Part shown: positions 1 to 11,000 of the stretch, piece after piece | Position numbering within the stretch: position 1 is the stretch's first letter | How the letters are laid out: the number at the start of each line of letters is the position of its first letter | Source: Theristus sp. LFF4_11 | Taxonomy: Eukaryota; Nematoda; Chromadorea; Monhysterida; Xyalidae | Direction of reading: 5' to 3' | Assembly: GCA_030248135.1 (NCBI GenBank) | Contig: JASANC010004944.1 | Coordinates: 24,100 to 88,099, forward strand | DNA length: 64,000 nucleotides | Made by a program: the position numbers and the translations under genes | Notes under the pieces: model-generated | The model's database searches: none | What the model was told of the DNA's origin: nothing | Seen by the model: the letters and a program-made list of their open reading frames with translations, nothing else

Positions 1-128
1 ACTTCAGAGAAACTCTCGCTGTGCCGAGAGAAGCTGCATTTAACAATGATCGCAAACTGACTGTGCTGGGCCCCCAAGCCAAATCGCCAGAAATCCGGCT
101 CAACCCCTGGAGCCTGGTGCTGGCTGAC

Positions 129-297
129 CTCTTGCGGGCACCGTGTACTCGTAAGCACTGTACAAATCGTAGCCGGCCGACAACGGCGAGCCGCGCGTCG
201 GTGCAGTCGCGTTCTCGGACAGTTTCGCCCAGCGAAGCGTCGTCGTCGTCGTCGTCGCGTCGTCGTGCTGTCGCTTCTGTGTGCTCACGCCCGGCAT
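129..297 (-). CDS. DUT: dUTP diphosphatase, first coding exon (partial)
   Basis: dUTPase hydrolyses dUTP to dUMP and pyrophosphate, keeping uracil out of DNA and supplying dUMP for thymidylate synthesis. The exon runs leftward from an ATG at 297. It holds a short Ser/Thr-rich leader and then the start of the trimeric dUTPase fold, with a LRWAKLSENATAPTRGS stretch followed by AGYDLYSAYEYTVP, the hallmark first motif (A-G-Y-D-L). It ends in phase 1 at an AGAG|GTCAGC donor around 128/129. The remaining motifs, including the catalytic Tyr and the C-terminal Gly-rich arm, would lie left of the window. The match to animal dUTPases is strong. Whether the leader is mitochondrial cannot be judged. Confidence 0.9.
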
Positions 298-1747
298 TTT
301 AGCGCTCGTTAGCTTGCGGAGTTTTTTTTTCAGGTTCAGCCGTAGGTGCTGGCTGCAGAAAGAACGATGATGACGGAAATTCAGATTTTAACAGTGGCTA
401 CCGCCAGCCGCTACACATGTCTAGTATCTAGTTAGGAAGGATTCGAAAAAAGTGAAAATGAAAATCGCGATTTTTCCAATTAAGTCGACAAAATAGGTGC
501 AACCAAATAAACTGATTTGATTTGAAAAATCACCTCTAAACCAAAAAACTCTCAGCTCCGAGCTCACTCATCCGTCGTCGGAACGGAACACTCGGACCAA
601 GAGCGGGCTCAAACCAGTACCGTGGGCCCAAAAAAATTTTCGAGGGGGGGGGTATGGTACCGTGGGGGGGGTGCCGACCAAAAAGTGAGGGGGGGGGTCC
701 AACCTATGGTAAAGTGGGAACCCCCCCAGGGGGGTCCCATGGGGGGGGGTGCATTTTTTAAAAATTTTCTGTGGGGGGGGTCCACCCCCCCCACCCCCCC
801 CATGAAATTTTTTCGCTTAAATTTGAAAGGAAAAACGCTAAATTTTGCTGCTAAATCTTTGAAATTACAATGAAGATGGTCAAGTTATCATATATTCAGC
901 TTATATTATGGACTTTATAGACAAAAAATCATAATTTTCGAAAAAAAATTTGGGGTGTGCAGAAAATTTTGGGGGGGGGGGGGGGTGTCCGCCAGACAAA
1001 ATTTCATGGGGGGGTGGGGGGGGGGGTGTCGGCCAAATTTTCGAGGGGGGGGGGTACGATGGGGGGGGTGCCCGGTTTTAGAGGGGGGGGGTGGCACGGT
1101 GCCCCCCCCACCCCCCCACCCGACGGTCTCGGGTGCTCTGGGGGGGGGGTGTACCCCCCCCACCCCCCCCCGCCCCCGGTACTGGCTCAAACTCAATCAA
1201 ACCGAACCGAATAACATTTGAACTTATCACTTTTTCCCGCGCTGCACATATTTCCACATTTACCACACGGTGTGACTTGCGTCATGTGGCAGAATAAAAC
1301 GAGCAAGTTCATTCATACACTTTCGCTTCAACAATGCTGAAAAACACCCGAAAGAAAGATTATATTACCATCGTGTCGGTTTGCAATCCCTTCTTTTTTC
1401 CTGATTCTGATTTCAAGCATGATACATGTTTGTCCACTGTAATTTTACTCTGGTTTTATTTCCTGCTGCCAAGCCAGCTGTAGCTATCATCGAGAAAAGA
1501 AAACGAATGCGCTTCGTGCAACGAATGACAAAATCCCTTTTTAAACGCACAATTTTCAGCAGTACTGTTCTCCGTTCGATAGTGTTCGCGCTCTTTTTCA
1601 CTTTCTTCTCCAGTTCGGTTCGAGAAAGCGGTATAATTGCGTTATTTTCGAACGAAAAATTCGTAATTGTATTTTTCAATTTTGCAACGGGGCTGAAATA
1701 CAACACCACACACACCGAATAACAACAACCGCACGGTCGTCATCATC
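298..1747. other. Spacer between two divergent genes
   Basis: The presumed 5' region shared by the leftward dUTPase and the rightward gene starting at 1748. Apart from the hAT MITE at 615-1184, no convincing gene is seen. Open frames here arise from G/C runs or AT-rich sequence and lack splice sites and family similarity. Confidence 0.6.
615..1184. mobile_element. hAT-type MITE with G-runs, copy 1
   Basis: A 570-bp non-coding element bounded by CAGTACCG and CGGTACTG and flanked by a perfect 8-bp direct repeat, GCTCAAAC (607-614 and 1185-1192). Eight-base target duplications and CAG termini are typical of hAT transposons. The ends are packed with runs of 7-12 G (left) or C (right), and an AT-rich core (about 820-950) matches the core of the copy at 20548-21348 in reverse orientation. 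No transposase is present. Confidence 0.85.
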
Positions 1748-3940
1748 ATGCGCCACCGGACTAATGGAACAAAATGTCGCGCTTGTTATCGTCGACTGAA
1801 GCGTCTGGGTTTGCTGTTGTATTGCTTGTTTTTATCAACTACTGCGGTGCATTGCGGCGAATCAAGGTGGCTTCGCGAAGCGACACAAAACGAGCGGCAA
1901 CATCAGACATCGGTTGAATCGGTGCATGACGACGACGACAACAACAACAACAACAACGACAACATCACTGTCGAGTACGACTCAAACCCGACCGGTGGCG
2001 AGCTACAGCCAGAGCCAGTCAATGACGGACAACAACAACACGAAATAATGCCAGGTCAGAGAGAAATCGAGACAATCAGGTTTCGTTCCAAATCGCTTTG
2101 CTTATGACCATATGTTCTGATGTCATCTCCGCGAGAAACATGACGGTCCGCTAAACTGCGGTGATCACGGCGATAAATAAACGACAATCGTTCCGTGACC
2201 AACCAAAAAGACTCGCGACGGTGAGGTTGTGCAAAAAAACCAAGAAGACCCAAGAATTGTCGGAATAGTTCGCACGGCGTGATGTTTTGAAACTTTAGAA
2301 ATAAGATCACACAGCACGCCCTTGTTGGTTGTCTCGTTTTTCAGACGAGGAAACTCAAATCCGCGATTTCATCCGCAACGAAATGCGCCAGCACGAACGT
2401 GTCGACTATGTGCTGCTGGCGTGCCTTGGCGCGGCCGTCATTTGCATTGCGCTCGCCGTTGCCTGCATCATAAACTCTGTGGTTGGATAACAAAAAAGTT
2501 GATTACAAAACATAACAGTCAACAGACGGTTGAGCGAATAATGTAGCCGATAATATTTTTTTTCCCGAGCAGACAGTAGCTCAGTTTGTTGAGATGGTCT
2601 CATAGTTCATCAGTACTTTTGTTACTTTGCTCTATATAGCACACCGACTTGTCGAGACGAAACACGCCAACACACGCGAAAACACTGAAACTCTACTTGA
2701 CTTGGACCGATTTGCGCAACAGCCTGGTGTTTTCATCGGCGTACAAAAAACGCCAGCTGGTGCCAGTAGTAATGGCAAGGGCGCCATGATAACACCAGTA
2801 GTTAGCATTAAATAAAGTTTTTCTAACGCCAGTGAAAACACCTGGCTGTGTACAGTGATGTATGACATAGTTTTTCAAACGTGTCCCACTTGAAATGACG
2901 TCATGTGCCGCAAAACATGCGCTTGTCGTTCACAGCAAATCAGACTTTCCGTTTAGCCAATTTCTTCCTGTGAACAAATGGTGAGTGAATGTCGAATCAG
3001 TCACATCAAACTGAAATTTTAGGGCCTGTACTTTGACAAACGGGCGTTTTTGAAGCAAATGACGTGATTTCAGTGGTGGGACACGTTTAAAAAATAAGTC
3101 ACACCTAACGAACGTCGTCATATAAAATACTTTCAGCGAAAACTGCAACGCTCCGCTAGTTTCGAGCGCGCGAAGTCGTACGACACAAAACGAAATCGAC
3201 AGACGCCACTGCCGCCGGCACCAACAAGGGGCATACTGAAGAAGCATCACGTCGCTGGCGCTGCACAACAGCAACGATCACAACGACAACAATCGCCGAG
3301 ATCGTTGGACACGCTTGAACACGGCGACGATGACGCTGTTGAAAGCACAAAAATCAGTGAACAACAAGCGCTCGCGATCAATGACGCCGGCGACGTCGGG
3401 AACGTGAGACCCGCAGACGATAGCGGATCGGTGGACGATTATGAGGGTGGGTGCGACGTTGATAGGATGCTTGATGTACACTGTACAGTCGAACTCTAAA
3501 TTATGGGGAATCAATCAACTGATTGGTTGGGATTTCACAAGTTCACACGCTGATGATTTGGTCGATCTCATCTGCTGTCTGCTCACCGCGTATCCAAGAC
3601 CGATCACTGTTGCTCTATAATCAATTTTTCAGACAGAGAAATCGACGTTGGGAGGAATAGCGGCAGTGATTCGTCCGTGGTCACTCGTATCACGTCGGTC
3701 GAAATCGCTGACGGACAGACGTCGATGACGCGCAGTCCGTGCAGATACGGCGGTTTACAGGTGCGGTGCACAAAAAACACATCACTCACACACACAGACA
3801 CCCTGAGAAAGATACAAGTGTTTCGCCAGGTTTCGTTTGTCGACGACCCGCGAACATTGGTGATGGATGGCTACCAACCGAGGACAAACTGGCACGACCC
3901 ACGTATTGTGGTCACTGCCTGCGATGAGCAATTGTTATGA
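1748..3940 (+). CDS. Predicted single-pass membrane protein with basic, PP1-motif-like tail
   Basis: Not a family I recognise. Exons: 1748-2054, 2345-2481 (or 2478), 3137-3446, 3633-3760 and 3830-3940, with phases that match at every joint, giving about 330 residues. The N-terminus has a basic stretch and a hydrophobic signal-like segment (LLLYCLFLSTTAV, near residues 25-37). An acidic, Asn-rich ectodomain follows (DDDD, then NNNNNN), then a transmembrane helix near 127-146 (YVLLACLGAAVICIALAVAC). The tail is basic and Ser-rich (RKLQRSASFERAKSYD) and contains TRGILKK, like basic motifs in some PP1 regulators. If exon 2 is not spliced at 2478/2481, a stop at 2488-2490 ends the protein just after the membrane helix (150 residues), so two isoforms are possible. 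AATAAA lies at 3950. The start is the first ATG before the signal-like segment. Confidence 0.6.
2720..2850. repeat. Small inverted-repeat element in intron 2
   Basis: Two roughly 30-bp arms, about 2722-2751 (CAGCCTGGTGTTTTCATCGG…) and about 2818-2848, are imperfect reverse complements spaced by about 65 bp. This looks like a hairpin MITE within the intron of the membrane-protein gene. No target duplication was assigned. Confidence 0.5.
2872..3094. mobile_element. MITE with GTGTCCCAC ends, copy 1
   Basis: A roughly 223-bp element with termini near TTTTTCAAACGTGTCCCAC and GTGGGACACGTTTAAAAA. Internal TGACGTCA-like sites and the segment around ACATGCGCTTGTCGTTCAC are nearly identical to the copy at about 19095-19312. 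It ends only about 40 bp before the acceptor of the next exon at 3137. Confidence 0.7.
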
Positions 3941-4740
3941 GATCGTCAAAATAAAGAAACTTTTCTAAACAACGCATTCGTTGACGCAGTTATTTACATG
4001 TGCACATTATTTTAAAAAATACTTTTTTTTTTTTTTCAAATCACCTTTATAAGCCCGGACTTCCTAATCTTCGCTTTATAAGACCTCCTCCCCTTAAGGC
4101 AAAATTTCCCTTTTTTTAATTTTTGATTTAATAATAACGTGTGATGAATACTTTTTCTCTCGACACTGAAGCAGATGTCGCCTTTTGATTGTTTGTGATT
4201 CATGTATGGACGCCAGTTGTAATCATTATTTGTTTTTTTTGTTCCCAATTTTCGAGTGGTGGGTGACTGATTTGGGATGTGCACTGTTTTTGTTGCTTGT
4301 GATTCAATACAGTCAAAAGTTGAAAAATAAAAACATACAACTTCCGTCGTTATTATCGCATTTACGACAACTTCAAATAAATTTTTTTAAATTTAAAAAA
4401 ATTATGTCATTCGTTAAACTGAAGCTGATTTAGCAAATTCAAAAACGCTCCACTTGCGAAGGTGGGGTTTTGGGTGGGTATTATCTAAAAATGCGGGGAG
4501 ACGCATATAAAAGGAGGAATATGGCCTTGTGTAAGCAGTGAAAGACTTGGCTCGACAACGCTGTTCAAGTCTCTGATGTGGTACACACGGATGGATACAA
4601 GTACATAAGAGTCATATTTTTGCGCCGCGTTTGTTGTTTAAAAGCTTGCTGAAAAGCGTAAAAACTTTGAAGTTATCTAGATATTTTTCAATTGTCCTCT
4701 TCAGTTTAGTCTAAAATCACATCATGTGCAAAATTCTGTA

Positions 4741-5003
4741 CAGCATGGCCGAATAAATGAGGCAGTCCATCAAGGCGGGATTACTCGCTGACTACGAGTT
4801 GTCTTTTACAAAAATGCCAACATAATTTCCAATCATGTGTGCAACGGAGAAAGAATGAACAGAATAATACGGATAATCCATTAGTTTAAAAAACGCGTCA
4901 AATTTGGCATACAATTTGGTTTCTGAACTTCTTTTTCTTTCATTCAAAATTCGCGCGCTCCTTGCACCCTGAAAAAAGCTGCCATGTTTAATCGGCTATA
5001 CTG
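4741..5003. mobile_element. mariner-type MITE (CAG…GGCCGA family) nested in composite element
   Basis: 263 bp, flanked by TA (4739-4740, 5004-5005), with ends CAGCATGGCCGA and TCGGCTATACTG. It sits inside the inverted-repeat module. The homologous place in the other composite copy (about 58255-58285) reads straight through with a single TA, so this is a precise insertion with a natural empty site. Relatives lie at 43692-43982 and 48721-48987, with a right-truncated copy at 51788-52041 and a left-truncated one at about 7890-8053. Confidence 0.9.
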
Positions 5004-5520
5004 TAAATTCTGTGCAAAAATACAGAAACATCAGAGATTGCAAAACATTGCTGCATGTAGCTTTATCGTTGTTGCTAACGTACGCACCGCTGTGCATACA
5101 GCAGCACCAGTGCAAAAAGTGTTGTCTTCCGTTGATTTTCACCCTTTTTACCAAACTCTTGTGACAGGATAAACCGGTGAGTCATTGCCACAGAAGGAGA
5201 CCTTGCGTTCCCAATGCCTCTGCGATACACTTTGTGCAAACCAGTGTCAGCGATCTAAAGTCTGATCGTTATTTTAGTGGTTTTAGAGGTCGCTAAATGC
5301 TAGAAAAAAGCAAATGTGAAAGTTTCATTTGTCTACAATGTACGAGGGTTGCTACTTGCAACCGAAATAAAGAATAAACGGCGCAAAAATATGACTCTTA
5401 TGTACTTGTATCCGTGTGTACCACATCAGAGACTTGAACAGCGTTGTCGAGCCAAGTCTTTCACTGCTTACACAAGGCCATATTCCTCATTTTATATGCG
5501 TCTCCCGCATTTTTAGATAA

Positions 5521-7205
5521 TATTCTGACTTTTACATAAGCCCCAAATGTCGGACCAAAATCACAATACGTTGGTTGCACATTCTTCTAAACCCCGGACA
5601 ACTCAGGTTTTTCATTTTTCGTTTTTTAGGCCAATTTCGTCTATGCTATTTCTACGGCCCAAAATCGTCACGATTCAGTACCTAGAATTGCTCACATAAG
5701 AAAACTGACCCAAAAGCCGTGATCGGCGCAATGAATTACCATGGAAAACACCGATTTCTTGTTTTTTATTTCTGGACCGGTTTCACTAAATTCCACGGCC
5801 GATTCGCCCGAAATCGTCACTATTCGGTATCTAGAGTTGCTCACATAAAAAAAAACTAACACAAAATCCGTGATCAGTGTATTTAATTACCATGGAAAAC
5901 ACCGTTTTTTTGTTTTTCATTTCTGGACCGATTTCGCCAATTTCCACGGCCGATTCGCCCGAAATCGTCACGATTCAATACCTAGAGTTGCTCACATAAA
6001 AAACTAACCCAAAATCCGTGATCAGTGCATTGAATTACCATGGAAAACGCCGTTTTCTTGTTTTTCATTTCTGGACCGATTTCGCTAAAGTCCACGGCCG
6101 ATTCGCCCGAAATCGTCACGATTCGGTATCTAGAGTTGCTCACATAAAAAAACTAACACAAAATCCGTGATCAGCGCATTGAATTACCCTGGAAAACACC
6201 CTTTTCTTATTTTTCGTTTCTGGACCGATTTAGCCAATTTCCACTGCCGATTCGCCCGAAATCGTCACGATTCAGCACCTAGAGTTGCTCACGTAAGAAA
6301 ACTAACCCAATATCCGTGATCAGTGCATTGAATTACCATGGAAAACACCCTTTTCTTGTTTTTCGTTTCTGGACCGATTTCGCCGATTTCCACGGCCGAT
6401 TCGCCCGACATCGTCACGATTCAGCATCTAGAGTTGCTTGCATAAAAAACTAACCCAAAATTCGTGATCAGCGCATTGAATTACCCTGGAAAACACCCTT
6501 TTCTTGTTTTTCGTTTCTGGACCGATTTCGCCAATTTCGACGGCCGATTCGCCCGAAATCGTCACGATTCAGTATCTAGAGTTGCTCACGTAAGAAAACT
6601 AACCCAAAATCCGTGATCAGCGCATTGAATTACCATGTAAAACACCCTTTTCTTGTTTTTCGTTTCTGGACCGATTTCGCCGATTTCCACGGCCGATTCG
6701 CCCGACATCGTCACGATTCAGCATCTAGAGTTGCTTGCATAAAAAACTAACCCAAAATCCGTGATCAGTGCATTGAATTACCATGGAAAACGCCGTTTTC
6801 TTGTTTTTCATTTCTGGACCGATTTCGCCAATTTCCACGGCCGATTCGCCCGAAATCGTCACGATTCAATACCTAGAGTTGCTCACATAAAAAACTAACC
6901 CAAAATCCGTGATCAGTGCATTGAATTACCATGGAAAACGCCGTTTTCTTGTTTTTCATTTCTGGACCGATTTCGCTAAAGTCACGATTCAATACCTAGA
7001 GTTGCTCACATAAGAAAACTAACCCAAAATCCGTGATCAGCGCATTGAATTACACTGGAAAATATAGTTTTCTTGTTTTCCATTTCTGGACCGATTTCGC
7101 CGATTTCCACGGCCGATTCGCCGGAAACCGTCACCATTCAGCATCTAGAGTTGCTCACGTAAGAAAACTAACCCAAAATCCGTGATCAGCGCATTGAATT
7201 ACTAC
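5521..7205 (+). repeat. Satellite A: about 11 tandem units of about 148 bp
   Basis: Each unit contains a GGCCGATTCGCCCGAAATCG segment, then CTAGAGTTGCTCACATAA, CCGTGATCAG and TTACCATGGAAAACACC. Successive GTCAC landmarks end near 5820, 5971, 6119, 6268, 6418, 6565, 6714 and 6862, so the period is 147-151 bp, close to nucleosomal DNA length. One unit near 6970 has lost about 30 bp. The array at 56240-57650 is the same family, inverted. Confidence 0.9.
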
Positions 7206-7889
7206 GGACTAGACTTGTTTCCTATTATTTTTCGTAGCTCCGGCAAAATTTGTAAGAGTGAAAAACTGATACTCAGTTTGATACTCAAAAATGCACAATT
7301 TTGACTCAAAAAAATGCCCGGGCAAAAAAATAAATTAAATTTTCAGAAAACACGGATGAAATTACCCTAGGAAATATTTTTGTTCAACTGTGAAAGTGTC
7401 CCAGCTAAAAATTGAAAGGGCGAACACTTAAAACCAGGTGAAAACCCTCCGAACTTTTAAAAATGCCCAATTTTTTACCCATAAACAGGGTCTGGGTAAA
7501 AAATTAATCCAATTTTCAAAATCTCCGTATGGAATTACCCCAGGTAACATTTTTGTTCGACTGTGAAAGTGTCGCAGGTAAAAATTGAAAGGGCGCACAC
7601 ATGTTGATTACATATCTGAAAAAAAAATACAAAGGGAAATAAGTAACACTGTTTTCAGAATAGGTTTTTCGTGTCTACAGCGTATGAAAAGTAGTCGGAT
7701 AAAAATTTTTTCGCGGCTCCAAGCACAACTTTGGGTGTTCGTTTCGTGTGCACAGAACCAAGTTTGTGGCTTATACTATGCTCGCTGGACGCAGCGAGCA
7801 AATTTGAAAAAAGCGCGCGAGGGGATAACGGCTCATATTATGCGTGATGCGCTGTCCGCTCGCTGGCGCTCGCTCGCGCATCCGCATGA

Positions 7890-8053
7890 TCATGTGTGCG
7901 AAGCAGAAAAAAATGAACAGAATAGCACGAAGAATCCATTAGTCTAAAAAAACCCGTCAAATTTGTTTATGGAACGTCGTTTTTCCTTCATTCAAATTTC
8001 GCGCGCTCCTTGCACCCTGAAAAAAGCTGCCGTGGTTACTCGGCCATTCCGTA
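7890..8053. mobile_element. Left-truncated mariner-type MITE
   Basis: The right half of the CAG…GGCCGA family (ATGTGTGCGAAGCAG… through GCGCGCTCCTTGCACCCTG to TCGGCCATTCCGTA). The left part is missing, and the tail of the composite element lies directly before it. Confidence 0.7.
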
Positions 8054-8085
8054 TTTACGTCAACAGAAACTACCAGGGCAAGTAG

Positions 8086-11000
8086 TCAATGACACAATGG
8101 TAGTCCATGTCGACAAACACCACCAGGGCAGGTCGGTAGTCTATGTGGTGACACCAATTCGCCCGACGTATCTGGCGAAGGCGACGGTGCACTGTACGAG
8201 AGTAGTCGCACATTGGCGTAGTTGGCGTAATTGCTGTGCATCACCGCCGCCGCAAGGAGCGAGCGAATCTGCTCGTTACGACGACGCGTCGGCTCGTACG
8301 TGAACATCGCAACAGCCGACACGACGAAGCCGGCAATCAGCGCGAAAAACACGCCCGCTAGCGAATACATGGACAGTGGCGCCCAGTGCATCTGCTCGGC
8401 GTCGCCGTCGCCGGATGGGGGAAATGGAACTGATGGTCGATTTCAATGGAAAAAAAACGCGAAAGCAGCACTGTCTGAATAAAAAACGACCAGTAAATGT
8501 TGCTGTTTTCTTTTCAGTTTTTTTTTGAAGAAAAATGCGAATCGTTCAGAAACCAAACGAGGCCAGATGTCTCTGCTTCTCGCTGGGCTTTTTGTGTCCT
8601 CTGTCCAAGTGCGGACAGTCATTGTCATATTTCTGCAAAAGTTCGCTGGATTTCTATTGAAATCGACCCGTTTGATGCATCAGAAGCGCTGTGACACGGT
8701 AGTCGCTTTGCGCTGCGGTCGGCGCTCTCATGCAAACGCCGATTTCTTGACAGAATTTCAGTTGCTCTTGCCTAAAGAAGCGTGATTTGTTCCCGAAAAA
8801 TCAATACCCACGGGGAATAAATACATTTTGTTTGTTGTTAAAAAAACAAAAACATAATTCCAAATTCGACCCCACGGGAGAGACCTGCGATTCAATCAGC
8901 GCTTGGTTCAATCGTTCCAACCACGGACTGTCCGGTCGAAATATGAAACTCGCGAATCGACGTGTTCCCGTGGAAGGCATTGCGTGCACCGTTGTCAGAT
9001 CACAGTAATTCTGCAAAAAAAACAAAAAAAACACATGAGATGGAGTGGAACACGGTTGTTTTTTTTCGATGTTCTTATTCTGCAGTTCGAGCGCGTCTCA
9101 CGTGCATGAACCATTGCGCGTCGGCTGCGTCCATCGCGGCCACGTAGGCGCCCGTACGGACCAACTCCATCTGGCGTGATTTGTCCAACTCGATGACAAT
9201 CTCAAAGAAGCACGATAAAACCGTTTTCGTTTGCGCTCTTAAGAATGTGAGAGATTCTAGAGCCGAGCACACGGCTTTGCCATGGAAAATCGCCCCAGTT
9301 AAGATAAACGGCTGTTAAGGGGCATTCATGAAGCAGTATTTAGTGACCGCGTAACGTCTATGTTTTAACACAGTTACAGGCTTCATGAATGGCCGCTTTA
9401 CATGAATGTTGCAGAAATCGTCCATCACCTGACTTTTCGGCACATTTTGTCGTATGTACGAGAAGAATTTCGTCTCGGAGTACCGGATCTCCTGCGCGTA
9501 CCAGTTGCCGCTTTCAGGGAGCAACAGACGAAGCTTCTTCTCCACCAGCAACTCGATGACGTCCGACGGTGATTCGTAGGGAGCAAGTCGAGGTGGGTGC
9601 AGCAACGACGTCGAGAGGGTGCCCTGGTCGGGAGAAAGGGCAAATAGTGCAACAAGTCAGCAAAAAGCTGCAGCGGAAGCTTGAAAGCAGAAAGCGCTAC
9701 AATATGAACTCATGTGGATGGTACCTTATGGTTTCCAGAACCGCTGCGAGAAAAAAATAAATAAAAATAAAAAATAAAAAAAACGATGTGTAATTCCGAG
9801 TTATCTGTTGTTTTTTAGTGCTGACGAGCACCAAAGATCTTTGTCTATCTTTGTTATCTTTGTCCTAGAGCAAACAAAAACCACACGAGTCACCTGAAAC
9901 AAGTTCAAAACAACCGCCGCCACCAGACCCAGCCAGGTGTACAACAAATGCACGCTGGTGAACGCGGTCGGATCGTGGTGCCCGGACGAGGCGCGTCTGC
10001 GATCGGCGGCCGGCTGGTTGATGAAGATGCGAAAGGCGCTCCAAACGACACGACTCTGGGACGTCAGCAGCAGACGTTCTTGACCAGACCCGTGCGAATT
10101 TGCGGGGTAACTCGGTGCCGGGCCCGCAAGCTGTTGTGTCGGGCCCGCAATAGCGAGTTAGCTATTGCAGCCCGCAAGCATGGGGCACTTGGTGCAACGC
10201 TTTTTGGGCCCTCAAGAGGGACCACATTTCAGAGGCGGGTCGGTGCCCCGGGCCCTACAAACTGGTGTTCCTCAGTCCGAGAATCTCCTTGCGGGCCGGG
10301 CACCGAGAGGTACAGCCCCGTGGTGGTTCGCACGGGTTTTCTTTTCTTGACCAGTGCAACGATTCGCTGTCGCGGATGATTGCGGACGAAACGACCGACT
10401 ACAATACGAGGCGACCAGTAGACTCGCAGCCACCGACAGTAACGTCAGTCCGATGGCGGCCCAGACGTTCGCGTGGAACACTCGATAGACGATGTTGATC
10501 GAGGCGAAGTACGAGCGAGACGGCTGGCGAACGACGAACACTGGCGAGACCTGTGTTGTGGGGCTGTGTGTCTGTCCGACTTGGACGGTATACCGGGTGT
10601 TTATTGAAACCTGTCACCTGTTCCTTCGCAGAATACAGAGTGTGAGAACCGTTGAATTACAAATGCGAAGGACGGATGCGTCGGAGTTGGTTGATTGAAA
10701 TCACAGTGAATTTTTTCAATAAGTTTTCAGTGAATAACGACTTGCATCTTTGTTTCTGACGGCACTGAATAGCGTTAAAAAACACTTGAAACGTTTCGTG
10801 AAACGTTGCCTATTGTCATCTTCAGTACTGTGTGGCTGCAAATCAATCGAAGCACTTGTTTTATTAAAGTGCTTTGAATCATTTGTACCTCTTGAACCGG
10901 ATACGTGAACTGCAGCTGCTCCATGCGCATCGGCGTCCAAACGAACATTCCAACGGTCGTGTCGACGCTGCCATTCAGCAGAGCACCAACGATGCCCGTC

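Larger units (their letters stand above)
4480..7895 (+). mobile_element. Composite satellite-bearing transposon, copy 1
   Basis: Three parts can be followed. (1) A long inverted-repeat module, 4480-5521: arms of about 140 bp begin ATTATCTAAAAATGCGGG and contain GCATATAAAAGG. (2) A tandem array of about 148-bp units, 5521-7205. (3) Degenerate longer units (7260-7600) and a tail to about 7895 ending in CTCGCGCATCCGCATGAT. The same parts occur in the same order, reversed, at about 55612-58503, and parts 3 plus tail recur at 19560-20545/21397-21450. No transposase is seen. Superfamily is unresolved: internal minisatellites and a palindromic tail recall non-autonomous Helitron-like elements, whereas the inverted arms recall a DNA transposon. 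Confidence 0.65.

Noticed and set aside
609..1297. Several overlapping open frames rich in Gly, Pro or Trp
   Set aside because: They come from G and C runs inside the hAT MITE, occur on both strands and have no conserved composition.
5521..7205. CRISPR-like regular repeats
   Set aside because: Units are contiguous 148-bp satellite copies without unique spacers, in a eukaryotic context.
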